Program-made: the position numbers and the translations under genes
Assembly (NCBI RefSeq): GCF_022879595.1
Contig: NZ_CP084266.1
Location: forward strand, 1,116,001 to 1,180,000
Direction: 5' to 3'
From: Caballeronia sp. Lep1P3
GTDB taxonomy: Bacteria > Pseudomonadota > Gammaproteobacteria > Burkholderiales > Burkholderiaceae
DNA: 64,000 bases
In this document: one piece after another, positions 13,051 through 22,436 of the stretch
How positions within the stretch are numbered: position 1 is the first letter of the stretch
Layout of the letters: every line of letters starts with the position of its first letter
Notes under the pieces: model-generated
Databases searched by the model: none
Told to the model about the DNA's origin: nothing
The model's input: only the letters and a program-made list of their open reading frames with translations

Positions 13051-14699
13051 TTCCCGTCCTCCGGCTTGCCGCGCAGAATCGCTTCGGGATGCCGTTCCAG
13101 ATATTCAGCGAGACTGCGGAACGCGGCGGCAGTGCGCCCGAGTTCGCGCATCGTATCTGCGGCGTTGGTCTGCAACGGAGAATCGCTTTGCATGATGCGG
13201 CTCGAAGCGTTGAGCGCATCGCGCGCGGCTCCGAGCGTCGCGCGGGCTTCGGGCGCGATCTCGGTGTCGAGCGTCTTCACCAGTGCATTCGCTTCCTGCA
13301 AAGTCGAACGCACGTCGCGGCCTATGTCGTCGAACGGAATCCTGTTGAGCTTGGCGACGAGCGCCTGTATCGAATCCTGCAGCGATTGCAGGCCGCCTGG
13401 AACCGTGGGCAGTTCCGGAGGATCGGCATTCCACACGAGCGATGCCTTCGGCGCACTCGGGAAGAAATCGACTGCAATGTATTTCTGTCCGGTCAGAATG
13501 CTGCCGGTGCGAAGCTGCGCGCGAAAGCCATGCTCGACCATATATTGCAGCAATTGACGCCGGTCCTTGACGACGCGTCCCTGCTTGCCTTCCTGCGCAC
13601 GCATTGCGAAGCGTCCCGGATAAAAGTTCACGCGCACGGGAATGCTGAACTCGCGCTTGACCGGGTCGTAGCGCGTCTGGATTGCGGTGACTTCGCCGAG
13701 CACGATGCCGCGAAACTCCACTTCCGCGCCCACGGAAAGTCCGCGCACCGATTCCTTGAAGTTCAACACGTATGAATCCACGATGACGTCATGCCGCTTC
13801 ATTGCTTCCGCACGCGTGGAAAAGAGGCCGAACGTATGGCCCTGCGGCGCGGGGGCGTCGGCGGAAGGAACGTCCGATACGTCCGCCATGCCCGGCGCAG
13901 GCGGCGGGGTTTCGAAAGCGAGGCCGCCAATGAGTATCGCCACGAGCGATTCCGTGTCCATCTTCACGCCGGTGGAATCGAGTTTCACGTCGACGCCGCT
14001 TGCCTGCCAGAAGCGCGTATCCATCTTCACGTACTTGTCGTAAGGCGCGTTCACGAATACATGCAGCGTCACGCCCATACCGTCTGCGTCGAGTTCGTAT
14101 GACGTGACTTGCCCCACTTGCAGGCGACGAAAATAAATCGGTGCGCCGACGTCGAGCGAGCCGAGTGTGTCGCTCTTCAGCACGAACTGCTTGCCGGGAA
14201 CGTCCGCGGTAATGACGGGCGGCGATTCGAGACCCACGAAATCGCGCCGCTTCGACGTCTTCGCGCCGACGTCCATGCCGATATACGACCCAGCGATGAG
14301 CGTGCTCAGACCCGACACCGTGCCGCCGGAAATACGCGGCCGCACGACCCAGAAGCGCGTATCGTCGACGAGCATCTGCTGCGCATTCTTCGAGAGTTCG
14401 GCGGTTGCAACGACATGCTTCTGATCCGGCGCGATCACCACGCTTTTCACCGTGCCGATGTCCACGTCCTTGAACTTGATCTTGGTCTTGCCCGCTTCGA
14501 GTCCCTCGCCCGTCTTGAAGCTGATGGTCACCGTCGGCCCTTTTTCCAGGATCGCGTGCACCGCAAGCCAGCCGCCGATCAGCACGGCGATAAGCGGCAC
14601 CAGCCAGATCAGCGATACGCCGAAGCGCGAACGTCTTTCGGCCAACGCTTGCGGAAGATCGTCATCGGGCTCGCGCGACGTGTTGGGCGGCTCAGCCAT
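13047..14699 (-). CDS. pqiB: PqiB-type MCE protein
   Basis: 550 residues, usual length for PqiB. One N-terminal transmembrane helix (FGVSLIWLVPLIAVLIGGWL, about 27-46) is followed by tandem MCE/MlaD domains: first around TVTISFKTGEGLEAGKTKIK, second around PVITADVPGKQFVLKSDTLG, third around SYVLNFKESVRGLSVGAEVE. A long helical C-terminal region (residues about 440-540) then forms the needle. In Escherichia coli PqiB assembles into a hexameric tunnel spanning the periplasm. It overlaps pqiA by 8 bases and pqiC by 4, so all three are coupled. Confidence 0.95.
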   Translation of the reverse strand: MAEPPNTSREPDDDLPQALAERRSRFGVSLIWLVPLIAVLIGGWLAVHAILEKGPTVTISFKTGEGLEAGKTKIKFKDVDIGTVKSVVIAPDQKHVVATAELSKNAQQMLVDDTRFWVVRPRISGGTVSGLSTLIAGSYIGMDVGAKTSKRRDFVGLESPPVITADVPGKQFVLKSDTLGSLDVGAPIYFRRLQVGQVTSYELDADGMGVTLHVFVNAPYDKYVKMDTRFWQASGVDVKLDSTGVKMDTESLVAILIGGLAFETPPPAPGMADVSDVPSADAPAPQGHTFGLFSTRAEAMKRHDVIVDSYVLNFKESVRGLSVGAEVEFRGIVLGEVTAIQTRYDPVKREFSIPVRVNFYPGRFAMRAQEGKQGRVVKDRRQLLQYMVEHGFRAQLRTGSILTGQKYIAVDFFPSAPKASLVWNADPPELPTVPGGLQSLQDSIQALVAKLNRIPFDDIGRDVRSTLQEANALVKTLDTEIAPEARATLGAARDALNASSRIMQSDSPLQTNAADTMRELGRTAAAFRSLAEYLERHPEAILRGKPEDGK

Positions 14700-15954
14700 C
14701 GTCGTCCCCGGCGGCGTCCCACATGAGACGCGGATCGAACGTCATGGCCGCGAGCATCGTCAATACCACGACTGCGCCGAACGCGATGGCAGCGGTGCCC
14801 GCATGGATCGTCGCGAGCGCATTGAACTGCACGAGCGCAACGAGCACGGTGATGACGTAGATATCGAGCATCGACCAGCGTCCGACGAACTCGACGATGC
14901 GATAAACGCGCGTGCGGCGCTCGGGCATCCAGCGCGAATGAAACTGCGTGCTCGTCACAAGCAGCACCAGCGCGACTATCTTGAGCATCGGCACGGCGAT
15001 GCTCGCGATGAACACGACGATCGCGAGCGGCCACGATCCCGAGACCCACAGATACGCGACGCCGCTCATGATCGTGTCGTCCTGCGCGCCAAAGAGCGAA
15101 CTGGTGTACATCACGGGCAGCACGTTCGCGGGCACGTTAAGCACCATTGCAGCGATAAGAAGCGCCCATGTCCGCGCGATGCTGTCGGGCTTGCGCACAT
15201 GCAGCCGCGCATGACATCGCGGGCAGCGGCCTTCGCTCGCATGGGGCGGCACTTTGGAGAGCAGCGCGCAGTCGTGACAGACGAAGAGCCGCGCTTCTGC
15301 CGCGGTGCGTGCGCGAATCGAACGATCGGCGACGAAGGCCGCATGACCGCTTATCCGTGTCCAGAACTCACGCGCATCGAACGATGCCGACGCGCCGGAG
15401 ATCAGCAACATCACAGCGCCGAACCCGAAGAGCGCGATGCCCGGCAACACGCTCGCGATATGCGCGAGCTTTACGAGCGCGACGAGAAAGCCAAGGATCA
15501 ATACTTCCGTCATGCCCCACGGACGCACGGCATGCAGCGCGCGAAACGCTGCGCGCGCACCAAGCGGCGTGCGACCGAAACGCATCGGCAGAAGGAGAAA
15601 GGTCATCGCGCTCATCTCCAGCAGCGGCATGGCGAACGACGTCGCGAACACGAGCGCTGCAAGCGGCCACATGCCTTCGACATACAGCACGCGCACCGCG
15701 CCGAGCAGCGTGGTCTGCACGACCGTGCCGCCCACATCGAGTCCGACGATGGGATACGCATTCGCAATCGCAAAGGCTGCGAGTGCGCCGAGCGTGCAGG
15801 CAAGCGCGCGGTTGAGTCCATCGGGACGGTCGCGATAGAGCTGTGCGCCGCATCGCGCGCAGCGGGCAACGCCGCCTCGCGCAAGCGCCGTTTCGCGCTG
15901 AAGAAGATCGCACTCGTGACATGCGACGAGACACGCGCTGGGCCGCCCGTTCAT
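14692..15954 (-). CDS. pqiA: PqiA-type inner-membrane protein
   Basis: 420 residues, an integral membrane partner of PqiB. Two repeated halves are seen, each starting with a zinc-ribbon-like Cys pair arrangement (CHECDLLQ with CARCGAQL near the N-terminus; CHDCALLS with CPRCHARL near residue 220), followed by four hydrophobic helices each. This is the paraquat-inducible protein A architecture. The start at MNGRPSACLVACHEC was chosen because the first Cys pair must be intact and because it overlaps the stop of the upstream outer-membrane channel gene (TCATG arrangement). Role: inner-membrane lipid handling for the PqiABC system. Confidence 0.94.
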   Translation of the reverse strand: MNGRPSACLVACHECDLLQRETALARGGVARCARCGAQLYRDRPDGLNRALACTLGALAAFAIANAYPIVGLDVGGTVVQTTLLGAVRVLYVEGMWPLAALVFATSFAMPLLEMSAMTFLLLPMRFGRTPLGARAAFRALHAVRPWGMTEVLILGFLVALVKLAHIASVLPGIALFGFGAVMLLISGASASFDAREFWTRISGHAAFVADRSIRARTAAEARLFVCHDCALLSKVPPHASEGRCPRCHARLHVRKPDSIARTWALLIAAMVLNVPANVLPVMYTSSLFGAQDDTIMSGVAYLWVSGSWPLAIVVFIASIAVPMLKIVALVLLVTSTQFHSRWMPERRTRVYRIVEFVGRWSMLDIYVITVLVALVQFNALATIHAGTAAIAFGAVVVLTMLAAMTFDPRLMWDAAGDDDG

Positions 15955-17411
15955 GGCGATGACGCCTTCGCGGGCGCGCCATTGTCGCCATAGGCGACGC
16001 CGGTGCGATGCTCCGCGTCGCTTACCCATCCGCCGCCCATCGCCTTGTAGAGCGATACGACCGACGTCAACGCGTTGCCTTGCGTCTGCGCGTAAGAGAG
16101 TTGCGACTGAAAGAGGCTGCGCTCCGCGTCGAGCACTTCGAGATAGCTGGAATAGCCGCCTTCGTAACGCAGGCGCGCGAGGTTCGCATAGGTGCGCAAC
16201 GCATCGACTTCGCGCCCCTGCACGGCGAGCGCCTCGCGTGTCTTCTGCATGGTGATGAGCGCATCATCGACATCCTGAAATGCTGCCTGTATCGCCTTCT
16301 GATACGTGAAAAGCGCCTGCTGCTGTTGCGCCTCTGCCGCCTTCACCTGACCGCCGATGCCGCCCGCCGTGAAGATGGGCATCGTGGCCGCGCCCGCGAA
16401 CGACCATAGGCGTGCCGGCCCCTTGAACAACTGCGAGAACTGCGTGCTCGCGGTGCCGAAGAGACCTGTCAGTGAAATTGACGGGAAATAGAGCGCGCGC
16501 GCGGCGCCAATCTGCGCATTCGCGGCAATCAGGTTCTGCTCGGCCTGCCGCAAGTCCGGACGCCGCGTGAGCAGTTCCGACGGTAAACCCGGTGGCACGA
16601 CCGGCGTGGCGAGATCATCGAGTTCGCGGTCGCGCGTGATCGCTTGCGGATTGCGGCCAAGCAGGATGGAAAGCGCGTTCTCCTGCGTAGCGATCTGCTC
16701 CTGCAACTGCGGAATGGTCGCAGCCGATGCCTCATATTCCGACTGCGCCTGCGCAAGCTCCATTTGCGATACCGCACCGTATTCGAAGCGCAGCTTGAAC
16801 ACATCGACGGCATCGGCGCGGCTTTTCGTCGTCGCGCGCGCAATATCGAGCTGCCGGTCCAGCGATACCAGCGTGACATACGTCGACGCGACCGATGCCA
16901 CGAGCGAGAGAATCGTCGCGCGACGTCCTTCTTCGCTCGCAAGCAGCGCCGCACGCGCGCTTTCTGTCTGACGGCGCAAGCGCCCGAATACGTCGATCTC
17001 CCACGACGCATTCAAGGCCAGTTGATATTGATCGATGACGGGGCCGACGCCCGGCGGCAATTGCGCCGAGCCCAACGGCAAGCGCTCGCGCTCTGCGTTC
17101 ACGCCGACGCCCACCTGCGGAAACAGTTGTGAACGCGTGGTTTGAAACTGGCCCAGAAACTCATCGACGCGCGCTGCCGCGACCTTCACGTCCTTGTTTT
17201 CCTGCAACGCGATGTCGATCAATTGATTGAGTTGCGGGTCCTGAAACTGCTCCCACCAGACCGTATCGGCGATTTCCTTCGTCTGCGCCTCCGCAAAGCG
17301 AAACGTGGCAGGCGTATCCACGGATGGCCGCTCGTAATTCGGGCCGAGCAGACAGCCATCGAGCATGAGCGTGCAAAGCATGGCGAGCGCGCGAAAGGAA
17401 GTCGGATGCAT
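15951..17411 (-). CDS. Outer-membrane efflux channel lipoprotein (OprM/NodT type)
   Basis: 486 residues, the TolC-like third component of a tripartite RND pump. The signal peptide ends in lipobox LMLDGC, followed by LLGPNYERPSVDTPATFR, the canonical NodT/OprM start. Two outer-membrane-efflux repeats follow: VWWEQFQDPQLNQLIDIALQ begins the first, and LLTRRPDLRQAEQNLIAANA begins the second. ATG 17411 with GGGAG upstream was preferred over 17426. It begins one base after the RND stop and its own stop overlaps the pqiA start, so it bridges the efflux and Pqi parts of the operon. Confidence 0.94.
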   Translation of the reverse strand: MHPTSFRALAMLCTLMLDGCLLGPNYERPSVDTPATFRFAEAQTKEIADTVWWEQFQDPQLNQLIDIALQENKDVKVAAARVDEFLGQFQTTRSQLFPQVGVGVNAERERLPLGSAQLPPGVGPVIDQYQLALNASWEIDVFGRLRRQTESARAALLASEEGRRATILSLVASVASTYVTLVSLDRQLDIARATTKSRADAVDVFKLRFEYGAVSQMELAQAQSEYEASAATIPQLQEQIATQENALSILLGRNPQAITRDRELDDLATPVVPPGLPSELLTRRPDLRQAEQNLIAANAQIGAARALYFPSISLTGLFGTASTQFSQLFKGPARLWSFAGAATMPIFTAGGIGGQVKAAEAQQQQALFTYQKAIQAAFQDVDDALITMQKTREALAVQGREVDALRTYANLARLRYEGGYSSYLEVLDAERSLFQSQLSYAQTQGNALTSVVSLYKAMGGGWVSDAEHRTGVAYGDNGAPAKASSP

Positions 17412-17412
17412 G

Positions 17413-20400
17413 TCATTCGCTCCCATGCGCCGTGGGAGGCGATGCGGGCATCGGCGCTGCGCTGCGCTTCTGCTTTCCGCTGAGCTTCGCGCTCAACGTC
17501 TCGATCAGGTAAAAGAACATCGGAATGAAAAACACCGCGATAAGCGTCGCGGCGAGCATTCCGCCGATCACGCCGGTGCCGATCGAATGACGGCTATTCG
17601 CGGATGCGCCCGTCGCAATCGCAAGCGGCACGCAGCCGAGAATGAACGCGAGCGAGGTCATCACGATTGGCCGCAGACGCTCTTCGGCGGCGGTCATCGC
17701 GGACTCGTAGATGGACTTGCCCGATTCGCGGTTCAGCACGGCGAACTCGAAGATCAGGATCGCGTTCTTCGCGGCGAGCGCAACGAGCATCGTGAGGCCG
17801 ATCTGGAAATACACGTTGTTGTCGAGGCCGCGCATAAGAATGGCCAGCAACGCGCCGAACAGCGCGAACGGCACGGCGAGCAATACGCCGACCGGCAAGG
17901 ACCACTTCTCGTATTGCGCGGCAAGAATCAGAAAGACCATCACGAGGCCGAATACGAAGACCATCGCCGACTGTCCGCCCGACTTTTGTTCTTCGTAAGC
18001 CTGCCCGCTCCAGCCGATGCCGAAGTCACTCGGCATGACGCTCGCCGCAGTTTCTTCGAGCGCGGCCATTGCCTGTCCGGTGCTATAGCCGGGCGCGGGA
18101 TTGGCCGTGATCTTCACCGCCGGAAAGTTGTTGAAGCGCGTGATGAGATCGGGGCCGGTCACGTACTTGTATGTAACGACCGACTTGAGCGGCACCATCT
18201 CGCCCGACGTGCCGCGCACGAAGATGCGATTCAGATCGTCAGGCGTGCGCCGCTCCGACGATTCTGCCTGCAAGATCACTTGCCACAGGCGGCTGTCCTT
18301 GTTGAACTGCGAGACGTAGAGCGAACCGAACATCGTCTGCATTGCGCCGTATACGTCCTGCACCGGAACGCCGAGCGTCTCCGCCTTGGAGCGGTCCACG
18401 TCAACTTGAAGCTGTTGCGAACTCGCGTTGAACGTGGACGTCACGCCCGACAGCTCCGCGCGCTGCTTCGCCTTGCCGACGAACTGGCGCACCACGTCCG
18501 CAAGCTGCCCGATGCTTGCATCGCCCTTGTTCTGAATCCACATTTCCAGGCCGCCTGTCGTGCCGAGGCCTGGAATCGAAGGTGGATTCACCGGCACGAC
18601 GATGCCCGCGCGCACCTGCGAGAGCGTTTTATAAGCGTCGATCAGCACCGCGCGCGCATTCTGCGTGCGAATGTTGGCCGATGAATAGCGTTCGTCGAAG
18701 TTCTTGAAGCCGACGAAGAAGGTCCCCGCATTGTTCTTCGTCTGGCCGTCGAGCAGACTGAAGCCATCGACGGTCGTGATGCTGTCGACGGCGGGCTGCT
18801 TCATGAAGTAGTCGGTCACGCGCTCCGACACCTGACCCGTGCGGTCGAGACTTGCGGCATCCGGCATGATGACCGCGCCCAGCAGATAGCCCTGATCTTC
18901 CGCAGGCAGGAAGCTCGTCGGAATGGTCTTCACCATATAGACCGACAGCACGATCATGCCCGCGAAAAACAGCAGCGCGACGAACGCGCGCTTGATGATG
19001 AGCGCGACGGAGCGTGCATAGCCGCGCGTCATCTTCGCGAAGCCGTTCTCGAACCACACGAAGAAGCGCGCTTTCTTCTTGCCGTGATCTTCTTTGAGCA
19101 AGAGTGCCGCGAGCGCCGGCGAAAGCGTCAGCGCGACGAGCCCTGAAAACACCACGGATATCGCGATCGTAATGGCGAACTGCTTATAGAGCTGGCCTGT
19201 GATGCCGCCGAGAAACGCCACTGGAACGAACACGGCGCACAGCACGAGCACGATCGCGACCACCGGCCCGGAGACTTCGTCCATCGCGCGCTTGGCGGCT
19301 TCCTTGGGCGGGAGCTTATGCACCGTCATGTTGCGTTCGACGTTTTCGATCACGACGATCGCATCGTCCACGACGATGCCGATGGCGAGCACCATGCCGA
19401 AAAGCGTGAGCATGTTGATCGAAAAGCCGAGCGCCGACATGCCCATGAAAGTGCCGATGATCGACACCGGCACCGCGAGCACCGGGATGAGCGTCGCGCG
19501 AAAGCTCTGCAAAAACAGATACACGACGATGACCACGAGCACGAGCGCCTCGAAGAACGTGTGGATCACATCGGCGATGGAAGCGCGCGTGAACTCGGTC
19601 GTATCCATCGAAATGCGATAGTCGATGCCCTCGGGAAACGACTTTTTCATCTGTTCGAGCGTCGCGCGAACCTGTTTCGATACATCGAGCGCATTCGCCC
19701 CCGGCTGCTGATACACGGCGATCACCGTCGCGTCCTTGCCCTGGAAGCGGCTGCGGATCGAATAGTCCTTCTGGCCGAGTTCGACGCGCGCCACGTCTTT
19801 CAGGCGCACGATGGCCGCGCCGCCGCTTTGCGCGCGAATGATGATGTCCTCGAATTCGGCGGGCGTCGCGAGCCTGCCTGTCGTCGTCACCGCAAACGAC
19901 TGCTGCACGGGGCTGCCCGTCGGCGACTGGCCGATGCTGCCGACCGCGAACTGCTGATTCTCGTTCGCCACGGCGCTCTGCACTTCGGTCGCCGTGACGC
20001 CGAGCTGCGCCATGCGGTCGGGCTTCAGCCATATGCGCATCGCATAATCCGGACTCCCGAATATGCTTGCCTGATTCGCGCCGGGCACGCGCTTCAACGC
20101 ATCGAGCACGTAGACGTTCGCGTAGTTGGCGATATAACTCGCGCTATAGCGATTCGTCGGCGAGTAGATCGCAATCACCATCATGAACGCGGACGATTTC
20201 TTCTGCACCTGCACGCCCTGCGCCTGCACCGATTGCGGCAACTGCGGCAGCGCCAGATTCACGCGGTTCTGCACGTCCACCTGCGCGAGTTGCGGGTTCG
20301 TGCCGATGTCGAAGAACACGTTGAGCGTCATTTGCCCCGTCGATGAACTCGACGAGTTCATGTAGATCATGTTGTCCGCGCCATTGACCTGCTGCTCGAT

Positions 20401-20598
20401 CGGCGCAGCCACGTTGTTAGTCACGACATCCGCGCTCGCGCCGGGATACTGCGCGGAGACGGTGATCTGCGCGGGCGTGATGTCCGGATACTGCGCGATG
20501 GGCAACTGCACCATCGCGATCGCGCCAGCCAGCGTGATGACGATCGAGACGACCGCCGCGAAGATCGGCCGGTCGATGAAGAAGTGGGAGAATTTCAT
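17413..20598 (-). CDS. RND multidrug efflux pump, inner-membrane transporter (HAE1, AcrB/MexB type)
   Basis: 1061 residues with the full HAE1 layout. The N-terminus KFSHFFIDRPIFAAVVSI opens transmembrane helix 1, large periplasmic loops follow, and the proton-relay pair Asp411-Asp412 lies in GIVVDDAIVVIENVERN. A second half repeats the pattern (GWSGQAYEEQKSG, then helices from about residue 865). The C-terminal tail is short. It exports hydrophobic compounds using the proton gradient, with the adaptor encoded 13 bases upstream and the channel one base downstream. Start 20598 is the family N-terminus; the reading frame continues upstream but without homology. Substrate range is unknown. Confidence 0.96.
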   Translation of the reverse strand: MKFSHFFIDRPIFAAVVSIVITLAGAIAMVQLPIAQYPDITPAQITVSAQYPGASADVVTNNVAAPIEQQVNGADNMIYMNSSSSSTGQMTLNVFFDIGTNPQLAQVDVQNRVNLALPQLPQSVQAQGVQVQKKSSAFMMVIAIYSPTNRYSASYIANYANVYVLDALKRVPGANQASIFGSPDYAMRIWLKPDRMAQLGVTATEVQSAVANENQQFAVGSIGQSPTGSPVQQSFAVTTTGRLATPAEFEDIIIRAQSGGAAIVRLKDVARVELGQKDYSIRSRFQGKDATVIAVYQQPGANALDVSKQVRATLEQMKKSFPEGIDYRISMDTTEFTRASIADVIHTFFEALVLVVIVVYLFLQSFRATLIPVLAVPVSIIGTFMGMSALGFSINMLTLFGMVLAIGIVVDDAIVVIENVERNMTVHKLPPKEAAKRAMDEVSGPVVAIVLVLCAVFVPVAFLGGITGQLYKQFAITIAISVVFSGLVALTLSPALAALLLKEDHGKKKARFFVWFENGFAKMTRGYARSVALIIKRAFVALLFFAGMIVLSVYMVKTIPTSFLPAEDQGYLLGAVIMPDAASLDRTGQVSERVTDYFMKQPAVDSITTVDGFSLLDGQTKNNAGTFFVGFKNFDERYSSANIRTQNARAVLIDAYKTLSQVRAGIVVPVNPPSIPGLGTTGGLEMWIQNKGDASIGQLADVVRQFVGKAKQRAELSGVTSTFNASSQQLQVDVDRSKAETLGVPVQDVYGAMQTMFGSLYVSQFNKDSRLWQVILQAESSERRTPDDLNRIFVRGTSGEMVPLKSVVTYKYVTGPDLITRFNNFPAVKITANPAPGYSTGQAMAALEETAASVMPSDFGIGWSGQAYEEQKSGGQSAMVFVFGLVMVFLILAAQYEKWSLPVGVLLAVPFALFGALLAILMRGLDNNVYFQIGLTMLVALAAKNAILIFEFAVLNRESGKSIYESAMTAAEERLRPIVMTSLAFILGCVPLAIATGASANSRHSIGTGVIGGMLAATLIAVFFIPMFFYLIETLSAKLSGKQKRSAAPMPASPPTAHGSE

Positions 20599-20611
20599 GG
20601 CCGCTCGTCGC

Positions 20612-21859
20612 TCACATAGGCTGGCTTGAGGGCTTGACGGCGACGGCCGGCGCGCTCGCAGCCGCGGGGTTCGACGCCGCATCCGACGCCTCGCCCGTCA
20701 CTTTCACCGGCACGCCTGCTGCCACGCGAATGGCGCCGTCGACGATCACGCGGTCGCCGGCGCTCAGGCCCTGCGGAATGAACCAGTCGTTGCCGAGCCA
20801 TTCGCCCACTTCCACGACCTGCTCATGCGCGGTCTTGCCGTCCTTGTCGAGCAGCCACACGTAATGAGCCTTCGCGCCCTGCAAAACCGCGCGCTGCGGC
20901 ACGAGAATCGCATTCGGACGGCTCAGGCCATGCACGCGCGCGCGCACGAACTGGCCAGGACGCAGCGCGCCCTCCTTGTTCGGCAGCACGGCGCGCACGA
21001 GAAACGTGCCCGTATCCTTGCTGTACGACGGATTGATGAAATCGACGAGTCCCGTATTCGGAAAGCGTGACCCGTCCGCGAGAATCACCTCGACGACATA
21101 GCGGTTGTCGGACGGCGGCTTGAGCAGACCCTTCGCTATCTGGTCGCGGTTGCTCAGTATTTCGTTCTCCGAAAGACTGAAGTTCACCCACACGGGATCG
21201 AGCTGCGACACATAAGTCAGGAGACTCGACTGCCCCGCCGAGAGATAACTGCCCTCCTGCATGCGCGCATAACTCGACAAGCCGGTAAGCGGGCTTTTGA
21301 TCGTCGTGTAGCCGAGATTCAGCTCCGCGTTGGTGACTTCGCCCTGCGCGGCGATCACGGCCGCTCGCGCCGATTTTTCATTGCCGATGGCGTCGTCGAG
21401 ATCTTTCTTGCTAACCGCGTTGAGCGCCTGCAACGGGCGCACGCGCCCGAGATTCGCCTCCGCGACGGTCAGACGCGCCTGCTGCTGCGCAAGCTGGCCG
21501 CGCGCCGTCTGCAGCGTGGCTTCGAAGGGCTTCTTGTCCATCTGGAACATCACCTGTCCCGCTTTCACGAGCGAGCCTTCGGTATAGAGGCGCTTGTCGA
21601 GAAAGCCTTCGACGCGCGCCCGTATTTCCACTTCACGCGAACTCTGCGTTTGCGCGACGAACTCGAACGTGACGGGCGTATTGCGTTGCGTGACCGTCAT
21701 CACCGTGACTTCGGGCGCCTGTGCCTTGGGGACGCTCACGGGCTTGTTGCACGCGGCGGCGGCGAGCGCAAGCAGGATCGCGAAAGCGCGACGCCATCGC
21801 GCGAGCGAAGCCGGCGTCGAACGATGCGCGTTGATCATCCGCGAGCGTGGAGTCGGCAT
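20612..21859 (-). CDS. RND efflux periplasmic adaptor lipoprotein (MexA/AcrA type)
   Basis: 415 residues. The signal peptide ends with lipobox AAAAC, then NKPVSVPKAQAPEVTVMTV. Domains in order: first beta/lipoyl half (VEIRARVEGFLDKRLYTEGS), an alpha-helical hairpin with many Ala/Gln (TARGQLAQQQARLTVAEANL), second lipoyl half (AELNLGYTTIKSPLTGL), beta-barrel, and membrane-proximal domain ending ASAPAVAVKPSSQPM. ATG 21859 has an excellent TTGGAGG six bases upstream. It links the inner-membrane pump to the outer-membrane channel encoded downstream. A glycine-zipper gene ends 58 bases upstream on the same strand, so an even longer operon is likely. Confidence 0.95.
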   Translation of the reverse strand: MPTPRSRMINAHRSTPASLARWRRAFAILLALAAAACNKPVSVPKAQAPEVTVMTVTQRNTPVTFEFVAQTQSSREVEIRARVEGFLDKRLYTEGSLVKAGQVMFQMDKKPFEATLQTARGQLAQQQARLTVAEANLGRVRPLQALNAVSKKDLDDAIGNEKSARAAVIAAQGEVTNAELNLGYTTIKSPLTGLSSYARMQEGSYLSAGQSSLLTYVSQLDPVWVNFSLSENEILSNRDQIAKGLLKPPSDNRYVVEVILADGSRFPNTGLVDFINPSYSKDTGTFLVRAVLPNKEGALRPGQFVRARVHGLSRPNAILVPQRAVLQGAKAHYVWLLDKDGKTAHEQVVEVGEWLGNDWFIPQGLSAGDRVIVDGAIRVAAGVPVKVTGEASDAASNPAAASAPAVAVKPSSQPM

Positions 21860-21917
21860 GAGTGCCTCCAAGGATGTGCGCCCGCGCTCTCCCGGAGGCG
21901 CGAGCGTCGAACGGACC

Positions 21918-22436
21918 CTACTGAACCGTGTAGCCGCGCCCCGACATGCAGGCGGACAGCGCCCGATTGAAGGTCGCGATCTCCTGCGATGTCTGCTGCT
22001 GGTTTGCCTGCTGCTGCGCCGCCTGCGCGCGATGCTGCTGTCGCTGGCGCGCCCCGCCGATCATCGCGCCGCCGACCGCGCCCGCCGCCGCGCCCTTGCC
22101 CGCATCGCCGGTGATCGCGCCGATGGCCGCGCCCGTCGCCGCGCCGCCCGCCGCGCCGCGCACGCGTCCGCCCTGCGCCTGCTGCGGCGGCGGCTGGTTG
22201 GCCTGTTGCGCGACCGTCATCGGATCGATGCCGGTGTTCTGTTTCGCCCACTGCTGACACTGCCCGATGTCGTTGCTCTGCTGGCTCTGGCTCTGTCCGC
22301 GCGCGGGATAAAAAATCTGCTGCTGCGCGGGCGCGTTGAGCGAAGCGAGCGCCGCGAAAGAGAGCGCGGCAAGCGCGACGCGGCGCGAACGCGGGGCGCC
22401 GTCATGCGCGCCCTTGAACAGATGCGAATCAGTCAT
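21918..22436 (-). CDS. Glycine-zipper membrane/envelope protein
   Basis: 172 residues. An N-terminal signal or anchor (SRRVALAALSFAALASLNAP) is followed by a Gln-rich segment with one Cys (DIGQCQQWAKQNTGID), then a glycine-zipper region of about 45 residues made of small residues (GAAGGAATGAAIGAITGDAG onward), a Gln-rich helix, and a C-terminal CMSGRGYTVQ tail. Proteins of this YMGG/Gly-zipper type are envelope proteins of unknown function with the zipper expected to insert in a membrane. It overlaps the receiver gene by 8 bases and precedes the efflux adaptor by 58, suggesting a shared envelope-stress role. Confidence 0.85.
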   Translation of the reverse strand: MTDSHLFKGAHDGAPRSRRVALAALSFAALASLNAPAQQQIFYPARGQSQSQQSNDIGQCQQWAKQNTGIDPMTVAQQANQPPPQQAQGGRVRGAAGGAATGAAIGAITGDAGKGAAAGAVGGAMIGGARQRQQHRAQAAQQQANQQQTSQEIATFNRALSACMSGRGYTVQ